Below, piece after piece: positions 59,103-64,000 of a DNA stretch of 64,000 nt. The position numbers were made by a program, and so were the translations under genes. The stretch's first letter is position 1, and every line of letters begins with the position of its first letter. The notes under the pieces were generated by a model. It ran no database searches and had not been told where the DNA came from. It worked only from the letters and a program-made list of their open reading frames with translations. The DNA lies in NCBI GenBank assembly GCA_910587015.1, contig CAJUME010000010.1:124001-188000 (forward strand). Direction: 5' to 3'. The DNA is from an uncultured Christensenella sp. (GTDB taxonomy: Bacteria > Bacillota > Clostridia > Christensenellales > Borkfalkiaceae).

Positions 59103-59867
59103 ATGGGTAAAATTATATCTTTTTCTAATAAAAAGGGCGGCGTAGGCAAGACCACAACAGCCATAAATATGGCGGCTTACTGCGCCGACCTTGGAAAAAA
59201 GGTGTTGCTTGTGGACATTGATTCGCAGGGCAACGCAACAACGGGTCTGGGCTTTTCCAAAAGCGCCCTTAAAAAATCGGTCTATAACGTACTGATTGAG
59301 GACGACAACGCGGCAAGCAACATTCTGCCGACGCAGGTCAAGCTTTTGGATATTCTTCCCGCCAACGTCGATTTGACGGGGGCGGAGGTTGACCTCGTTT
59401 ACAAAAAGAACAGAGAGCAGATTTTAAAGTCTGCCCTCGAAAAAATCCGCGGCGAATACGATTACATATTTATCGACTGTCCCCCGTCGCTCGGTCTGCT
59501 TACGATAAACGCATGGGTTGCGTCCGATTCGGTAATTATCCCGCTCCAAAGCGAGTACTACGCCTTGGAGGGCGTAAGTCAGCTTATGAACACCATTGCA
59601 ATGGTCAGACAGCACCTTAACCCCAATCTGCAAATAGAAGGGGTAGTAATCACCATGTACGATGGCAGGGCATTGATAGCAAAGCAGATTACCGCGGAAA
59701 TTAAAAAATTCTTTAAAAGCAAGCTGTACGAAATTATCATTCCACGCAACGTCCGCCTTGCAGAGGCGCCCAGCCACGGCGTGCCCATTATGCTGCACGA
59801 CCCCAAATGCGTCGGCGCGCGGGCGTACAAGGCTCTGGCAGAGGAATTTTTGTCAAAGCAGGTTTAA
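59103..59867 (+). CDS. parA: Chromosome-partitioning ATPase ParA (Soj)
   Basis: 254 residues. The deviant Walker A KKGGVGKTT (9-17), Walker A' DIDSQGNATTGLG and Walker B YDYIFIDCPPSLG are complete. It drives origin segregation and regulates DnaA together with ParB. It lies 54 bp before parB in one operon, 37 bp after ftsH. Confidence 0.97.
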   Translation: MGKIISFSNKKGGVGKTTTAINMAAYCADLGKKVLLVDIDSQGNATTGLGFSKSALKKSVYNVLIEDDNAASNILPTQVKLLDILPANVDLTGAEVDLVYKKNREQILKSALEKIRGEYDYIFIDCPPSLGLLTINAWVASDSVIIPLQSEYYALEGVSQLMNTIAMVRQHLNPNLQIEGVVITMYDGRALIAKQITAEIKKFFKSKLYEIIIPRNVRLAEAPSHGVPIMLHDPKCVGARAYKALAEEFLSKQV

Positions 59868-59921
59868 AACAGCACAATTCAAGAGAGAAAAAAAGTTTAA
59901 CTTACCAAAAAGAGGTGAAAA

Positions 59922-60833
59922 ATGGCAAAAGGCTTAGGCAAGGGCTTAGACGCCCTTTTTGAGGAAACAGACGCGGCGTTTGAGCATACCTTCGAGCACA
60001 GAAGCGCCTTCGACTACACCGAGGAGGAGCGTAAGAACGCGGAGGAAATGCCGCTTTCCAAAATCCACGCAAATCCCAACCAGCCGCGCAAGAATTTCGA
60101 CGAGCAGGCTTTGAGAGAGCTTGCAAATTCAATACAACAGCACGGCGTAATCATGCCTATTGTCGTCAACGACAATAAGGACGGTACATATATGATAATT
60201 GCGGGCGAGCGCCGTTTCCGTGCGTGCAAGCTTGCCGGCAGAACGACCATTCCCGTGGTCATCAGACAGTATTCCGCGCGGGAAATCAAGGAAATTTCCT
60301 TAATAGAAAATCTGCAAAGAGAGGACCTTAACCCCATAGAAGCGGCAACCGCCATGAAGCAGCTTATGATAGATTATAAGCTTACGCAGGACGATTTGGC
60401 AGAGCGTATAGGCAAATCCCGCCCCGCAGTCGCAAACACGCTGAGGCTTTTAAACCTCTGTCCTGAGGTTATGATGCTGGTGGCGGAGGGAAGGCTTTCC
60501 GCGGGTCATGCGCGCACGCTTGTGCCCCTTCCCGCAGAAGAGCAGCTGCAATTCGCACAGGAAACAATCAAGGGTCAGCATTCCGTACGCGAGCTTGAAA
60601 AAAAGGTACGCGCCTATAATATTCCGTCGGAGGTGCTTGAAGAGCGCAAAAAGAAAAAGCGTGCGCTTGCCTCAATCGAGTTGAAGCAGCTTGTGGAAAG
60701 AATGCGCTACACCTTCCGCACAAAGGTAAGCCTTATCGGCACCGAAAAGAAGGGCAGAATTTACATTGACTATTATTCCCGCGACGATTTGGACAGAATT
60801 GCGGAAATTCTTGACATCATGGACAAGCAATAG
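59922..60833 (+). CDS. parB: Chromosome-partitioning protein ParB (Spo0J)
   Basis: 303 residues. Short N-terminal ParA-binding segment (MAKGLGKGLDALFEE), CTP-binding domain with HANPNQPRKNFDEQALRELA and the GERRFRACKLAG box, a central helix-turn-helix (LTQDDLAERIGKSRPAVANTLRLL), and a C-terminal dimer domain. It loads on the parS sites found at 56718 and 56761. AGAGGTG site before the start. Confidence 0.97.
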   Translation: MAKGLGKGLDALFEETDAAFEHTFEHRSAFDYTEEERKNAEEMPLSKIHANPNQPRKNFDEQALRELANSIQQHGVIMPIVVNDNKDGTYMIIAGERRFRACKLAGRTTIPVVIRQYSAREIKEISLIENLQREDLNPIEAATAMKQLMIDYKLTQDDLAERIGKSRPAVANTLRLLNLCPEVMMLVAEGRLSAGHARTLVPLPAEEQLQFAQETIKGQHSVRELEKKVRAYNIPSEVLEERKKKKRALASIELKQLVERMRYTFRTKVSLIGTEKKGRIYIDYYSRDDLDRIAEILDIMDKQ

Positions 60834-60870
60834 CATGCCGCAACGGGCAGATACTTGAATATAAAAAATC

Positions 60871-60903
60871 AGGCGGCGGGCGATTTTAAATCGCCCGCCG
60901 CCT
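60871..60903. terminator. Bidirectional palindromic terminator
   Basis: A 16-bp stem (60871-60886 with 60888-60903) between converging parB and ypeB, with T-rich sequence following on the plus strand. Confidence 0.82.
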
Positions 60904-60924
60904 ATTATATTTTTTGTCCTTGTT

Positions 60925-62835
60925 TTACATTAATGCCTTGCCCTGTGCGGTGCCGATAACGGTGAACACCTCAACCTCGTTACCCGTAGCCGCGTCAACG
61001 TAGATATAATAATCGTTGCCGCCGTACGTGCCGTAGAACTCATAGCACAGTACTTCTCCGCCGTCGACGGGGATAAGGCACAGACGCGAGCCCTCGGTCT
61101 CGAAGCCGCCGTTCAGCACAGCCTTTGCCTCGCTCTTGGATATTTTAGCGGAGCCAAGCTCTCTCTGGGTGTGGTTCAAAACATACGCCAGACCCTCCAT
61201 ACCCGTTACAATGCCGCGCTCCTCGCAAACCTTAACCTTAACCATGTCGGGGTAAATTACAACGCCGTTCTGCTCGTAAGCAAAGTTAAGGTTGCAGGTC
61301 GTGCCGTTTTCGCTCGTCCAGACTGCCTTCATGTTCTTAAAGCCAAGCACTTTAAGGAAGTCCTGCGCAATGTCAACACAGCGCTCTACGGAAAAGTTTT
61401 TGTCGTTGCAGTCCTTATAGCTGTTGAACTCAACAACCTTGCCGCCTTGCTTGGAAAGCTGCGCGCTCATTTCTCCGTCCTTGGTCTGCATGGTCACGTT
61501 GTAGCAGGTAAGGCTCTCCGCCGTAACCTCGCCGGTGCACTTAACGTCGCTTACCTTGTAGCTTTCAAAATACTTGGCCGCAAGCTTTTCCGCCTGAGCG
61601 CAGGTAATCTCTTCAAGACCCGCAAGGTTTTTCGCGCTTACCTTTTTAATGTTTTCCGCAAACGGCCCGTCGTGTATTTCCTTGGGCGTTTCCACAACGT
61701 TGTTCTCTATTTCGCCGAAGCTTGTAATCATAAGGTTGTCCTTCTTGCCGCGCATTGCCTTCAGCATTTCCTTGCCGGTGCAGTTTGCCGTCAGCTCGTT
61801 AATGGACTGTTTAAGCTGCAAATTCGTCTTATACATATGCTCGATAGTCGCAATCTGGCTGTCGGTCAGCTTTTTGCCGCTTGCAACCGAGTAAAGCATA
61901 GACTGCGCGCTGTCGCCCATTTTGTTTACAAACGAGGTAACGTTCTGGGTGAACTGCGTATCCACGGGCATACGCTCGAGAAGGGTTTCCGCCATTTCGC
62001 TCTCTATGGCAACGTTGGACAAAAGCTTAACCTGTTCGTTTCTGGTGTTTGCCACGCGCGCCTTTGCAAGGTTGGTGTCAAGGTTGTCCACAATCGAGTT
62101 CAGCTCGTACATGGATTCTGTGTGAATGGTAGCCATGTCCGCCGTCATTCCGTCCATATTTATCCAGCCGTATGTCAGCATAGAGCCGAGAGCAAGGGTA
62201 ACAACGCCCAGCGAGATAACCGCCGCAAGCCAGCCGCCGAAGCCGGGCGCATGCCTTTTCTCGTTCTTTTCCGCGCGTCTTTCCGCACGCACCTTCAAGC
62301 GGTGCTCGCGCTTTGCGCGTCTGTCAGCCATTGCCGCCTCGCGCTTTGCAACGCGCGCCTCTGTTTTGGCAACGCGTGCCTGACGCTTTCTTTCTATTCT
62401 CGCTTCCTTGGTTTCATGCTTAAACATGTCGCGGCGCTCGCGTCTTTTTTCGCGCGCCTCGGCGCGTTTTTCCTTCATTGCCGCAATTCTGTCAAGACGC
62501 TTCTGTTTTGCGTCAAGCCTCTTTTCAAGGCGCTTCTGCTTCTTTTCCGCGCGGATTTTAGCCGCTTCAAGCTTTTTCTGCTCGCGCGCCTCCAATCTTT
62601 TACGGCGCTTTTCGCTCATTTTATGGACGTGCTTGCCCTTCTTTTTAGCCGCCTTTTTAATGCTCATAACCTTGCCATCGTTCTTTGCATTGCTTTTGGT
62701 CTGCTTGACGGGTGCGGCCTTTTTAGCCTTTGCCGTGCTCTTTACCGCCGTGTTCTTTTTTGCGGCGGGCTTTTTTCCGTTGTCTGCAAGCGCTTCTGCC
62801 TTCTGCGCCCCGCTTGAAATTTCCTTCTTATTCAC
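60925..62835 (-). CDS. ypeB: Germination protein YpeB with a long basic N-terminal extension
   Basis: 636 residues, against about 450 in Bacillus. It starts with GTG at 62835 behind GGAGG. Residues 1-196 are extremely Lys/Arg/Ala/Glu-rich with predicted long helix or coiled coil (repeats like EKRAEAREKRRERR). A membrane helix follows at about 200-222, then an external helical domain (about 225-390) and PepSY-type domains (about 410-625; ITCAQAEKLAAKYFESY, VERCVDIAQDFLKVLGF). YpeB is needed to place and stabilise the SleB cortex hydrolase in the spore. The extension would be on the cytoplasmic side of the membrane. It lies 12 bp after sleB in one operon. Confidence 0.9.
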   Translation of the reverse strand: MNKKEISSGAQKAEALADNGKKPAAKKNTAVKSTAKAKKAAPVKQTKSNAKNDGKVMSIKKAAKKKGKHVHKMSEKRRKRLEAREQKKLEAAKIRAEKKQKRLEKRLDAKQKRLDRIAAMKEKRAEAREKRRERRDMFKHETKEARIERKRQARVAKTEARVAKREAAMADRRAKREHRLKVRAERRAEKNEKRHAPGFGGWLAAVISLGVVTLALGSMLTYGWINMDGMTADMATIHTESMYELNSIVDNLDTNLAKARVANTRNEQVKLLSNVAIESEMAETLLERMPVDTQFTQNVTSFVNKMGDSAQSMLYSVASGKKLTDSQIATIEHMYKTNLQLKQSINELTANCTGKEMLKAMRGKKDNLMITSFGEIENNVVETPKEIHDGPFAENIKKVSAKNLAGLEEITCAQAEKLAAKYFESYKVSDVKCTGEVTAESLTCYNVTMQTKDGEMSAQLSKQGGKVVEFNSYKDCNDKNFSVERCVDIAQDFLKVLGFKNMKAVWTSENGTTCNLNFAYEQNGVVIYPDMVKVKVCEERGIVTGMEGLAYVLNHTQRELGSAKISKSEAKAVLNGGFETEGSRLCLIPVDGGEVLCYEFYGTYGGNDYYIYVDAATGNEVEVFTVIGTAQGKALM

Positions 62836-62847
62836 AAAAATCCCTCC

Positions 62848-63588
62848 TTAAATCGCAAAAACGTGCTTACCTATCGTGGTAACCGTCTTTCTGCTGAATA
62901 TCCAACTGCTGGTAGCAACCGCGGGGTTGTAGTAATAAATACAACCGTAGGTGGGGTCCCAGCCGTTCATTGCGTCCTGCGCCGCGTTCATAGCCGTCTT
63001 GTCGGGGCTGAGGTTAATCTGCCCGTCGGAAACAGCGGTAAACGCATTCTTTTGGTAAATTACACCCGAAATGGTGTTCGGGAACTGAGAGGAGGCAACG
63101 CGGTTCAAAATTACCGCGCCCACCGCAACCTGACCGGTGTAGCTCTCTCCGCGCGCTTCCGCATAAATACATTTTGCAAGCAGATACAAATCAGAGCTGG
63201 TGTAGCCCGAGCCCTGAGAGGAGCCGCCCTTCTTGTCGTTGTCCAGAACCTTTACGGAATCGTTCATGCCCAGCGCCTCGAAGGTGCTGCGCCCCGTAAT
63301 ACCGTCGGCAGTCAGCCCGTTCTTGCGCTGAAATTTCTTTACAGCCTCAATCGTGCCCTTGCCGTAAATTCCGTCGACGGCGCCGTTGTAATAGCCCCAT
63401 TGCTTCAGCCTTCTCTGCACCTCTTTAACCTCGCCGCCGCTTGCGCCCTGCCTTAATACGGCAGTCTGAACAAAGGGCGCCGAAACGAGGCTGTTCTCGC
63501 TCGTATGTCCCGTATTGAATACCGCGCCTACCGTTGCAACCGTTGCCAACGCAACCGCAGCAGCGCCTATTCTAAGTGCTTTTTTCAT
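62848..63588 (-). CDS. sleB: Spore cortex-lytic enzyme SleB
   Basis: 246 residues. Signal-type N terminus (about 1-25), a peptidoglycan-binding domain (about 45-110; LRQGASGGEVKEVQRRLKQW, AVDGIYGKGTIEAVKKFQ), a linker, then the SleB/CwlJ hydrolase domain (about 128-246; LLAKCIYAEARGESYTGQVA with the catalytic Glu, VGAVILNRVASSQFPNTI). It is a lytic transglycosylase that degrades spore cortex at germination. AAGGAGG precedes the ATG, and a sigma-G-type promoter lies upstream (63663-63691). First gene of sleB-ypeB. Confidence 0.95.
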   Translation of the reverse strand: MKKALRIGAAAVALATVATVGAVFNTGHTSENSLVSAPFVQTAVLRQGASGGEVKEVQRRLKQWGYYNGAVDGIYGKGTIEAVKKFQRKNGLTADGITGRSTFEALGMNDSVKVLDNDKKGGSSQGSGYTSSDLYLLAKCIYAEARGESYTGQVAVGAVILNRVASSQFPNTISGVIYQKNAFTAVSDGQINLSPDKTAMNAAQDAMNGWDPTYGCIYYYNPAVATSSWIFSRKTVTTIGKHVFAI

Positions 63589-63662
63589 TTTTCCTCCTTA
63601 GCAGCGCCGTTTTTAGGCGCGCGTTAATAAATATGTGTAAGACGTGTTACCGCCTTTGCAAT

Positions 63663-63691
63663 TATTATGAATAGGCTTAAAAAAAATATGC
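63663..63691 (-). promoter_or_regulatory. Sigma-G/sigma-F-type promoter of sleB-ypeB
   Basis: On the minus strand GCATA (63687-63691), 17 bp, CATAATA (63663-63669), matching the forespore consensus GHATR, 17-18 bp, CATNHTA at every position. The predicted transcript start is about 65 bases before sleB. Confidence 0.75.
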
Positions 63692-63705
63692 AAAAAATTT
63701 ACCGC

Positions 63706-63740
63706 AAAAAAACGGCGCGCACTGTAACAAGTGCGCACCG
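63706..63740 (-). terminator. Intrinsic terminator of spoIIR
   Basis: An 11-bp stem with one G-T pair (63713-63723 with 63730-63740), loop of six, then seven T on the minus strand. Confidence 0.8.
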
Positions 63741-63771
63741 TACGGCGTAAATGCCTGTGTCCGTCCGAATG

Positions 63772-64000
63772 TCAGCCGAACCACTTTTTTATAATCTCGT
63801 AAATTGCAGAGCGGTATTCCACGTCCGCCGTGGCGGAGGTAAAGCAGAGCGGGGGGTAGATAACGCACCACCAGTTGTCGCCCGTGCCCGTGCCAAGCTC
63901 TATTATAAGCGCGTCGTACAGCCCCGCTTCAAGCGTCAGCTCGCCGTAAACGCGGGTGGGGAATTCCTCTGCCCGCACCGCCGCGCGGGAGGTGTAGTTA
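63772..64000 (-). CDS. spoIIR: Stage II sporulation protein R, C-terminal part
   Basis: The frame is open to the right edge, so only the last 75 residues are present. The segment EEFPTRVYGELTLEAGLYDA followed by GTGTGDNWWCVIYPPLCF is diagnostic of SpoIIR, the forespore signalling protein that triggers processing of pro-sigma-E by SpoIIGA in the mother cell. An apparent internal start at 63978 is not the real one. A terminator follows, then sleB in the same direction. Confidence 0.93.
   Translation of the reverse strand, partial: NYTSRAAVRAEEFPTRVYGELTLEAGLYDALIIELGTGTGDNWWCVIYPPLCFTSATADVEYRSAIYEIIKKWFG

Noticed and set aside
61171..62817. 548-codon open frame opposite ypeB
   Set aside because: It mirrors the Lys/Arg/Ala-rich codons of ypeB, has no ribosome site and encodes a low-complexity product. 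ypeB itself has clear domains.
63677..63871. 64-codon open frame overlapping the 3' end of spoIIR on the same strand
   Set aside because: It runs in another frame through the spoIIR coding end and its terminator, with no support of its own.

Overview
The window looks like chromosomal DNA of a spore-forming, low-to-moderate GC Firmicute of the class Clostridia, probably an uncultured gut lineage. The evidence is sporulation and germination genes (yyaC, sleB, ypeB and the end of spoIIR), a sleB promoter matching the forespore sigma-G consensus, Bacillus-type parS sites next to soj/spo0J-type parAB, and a B. subtilis-like order of housekeeping genes (yaaO-tmk-holB-ricT-trmN-rsmI). The genus is not assigned. 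Genes left of about 54.5 kb are mostly on the minus strand and several right of it are on the plus strand, as expected around a replication origin. No rRNA, CRISPR array, prophage or insertion sequence was seen.

Layout. 1-0.8 kb: end of a surface protein. 0.8-3.4 kb: a polyferredoxin fused to an extracytoplasmic thioredoxin domain, plus a membrane partner. 3.6-4.9 kb: an L-cysteine desulfidase-type gene. 4.9-22.3 kb: one tightly packed minus-strand series. It reads from a 2461-residue membrane-anchored subtilase with BspA-type leucine-rich repeats, through a lipoprotein, an oversized oligopeptide-binding lipoprotein, two permeases and two ATPases (one fused to an eight-helix membrane domain), to a small membrane protein. 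I read it as a protein-digestion and peptide-uptake operon. 22.4-27.1 kb: a giant lipoprotein with GLUG repeats. 27.6-29.0 kb: two DUF11 proteins, one ending in a striking cysteine-rich tail. 29.2-32.8 kb: a tRNA-Arg, mnmA, a small lipoprotein/regulator pair flanked by identical palindromes, and a membrane-anchored GIY-YIG protein.

32.8-46.7 kb: M42 peptidase, DUF697 and DUF2207 membrane proteins (the latter with a frameshift in its signal peptide), rsmI, trmN, ferredoxin, ricT, holB, tmk, a YaaO-like enzyme, a structured intergenic element, lysS, greA and an aminotransferase. 46.7-50 kb: an uncharacterised protein, GTP-type PEP carboxykinase and a small protein. 50-60.9 kb: origin region with khpB-yidC-yidD-rnpA-rpmH-dnaN reading left, and rsmG, ftsH, parA, parB reading right. 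Two intergenic stretches carry DnaA boxes and one carries parS. dnaA, mnmE and mnmG, the usual companions, are not present. 60.9-64 kb: ypeB, sleB and spoIIR.

A recurrent feature is a set of genes without a Shine-Dalgarno sequence whose TATAAT -10 box lies exactly six bases before the ATG (mnmA, the DUF4250 gene, the 44.9-kb aminotransferase, the 46.2-kb gene, rsmG). These are probably transcribed as leaderless mRNAs. GC-rich near-perfect palindromes end many transcription units.
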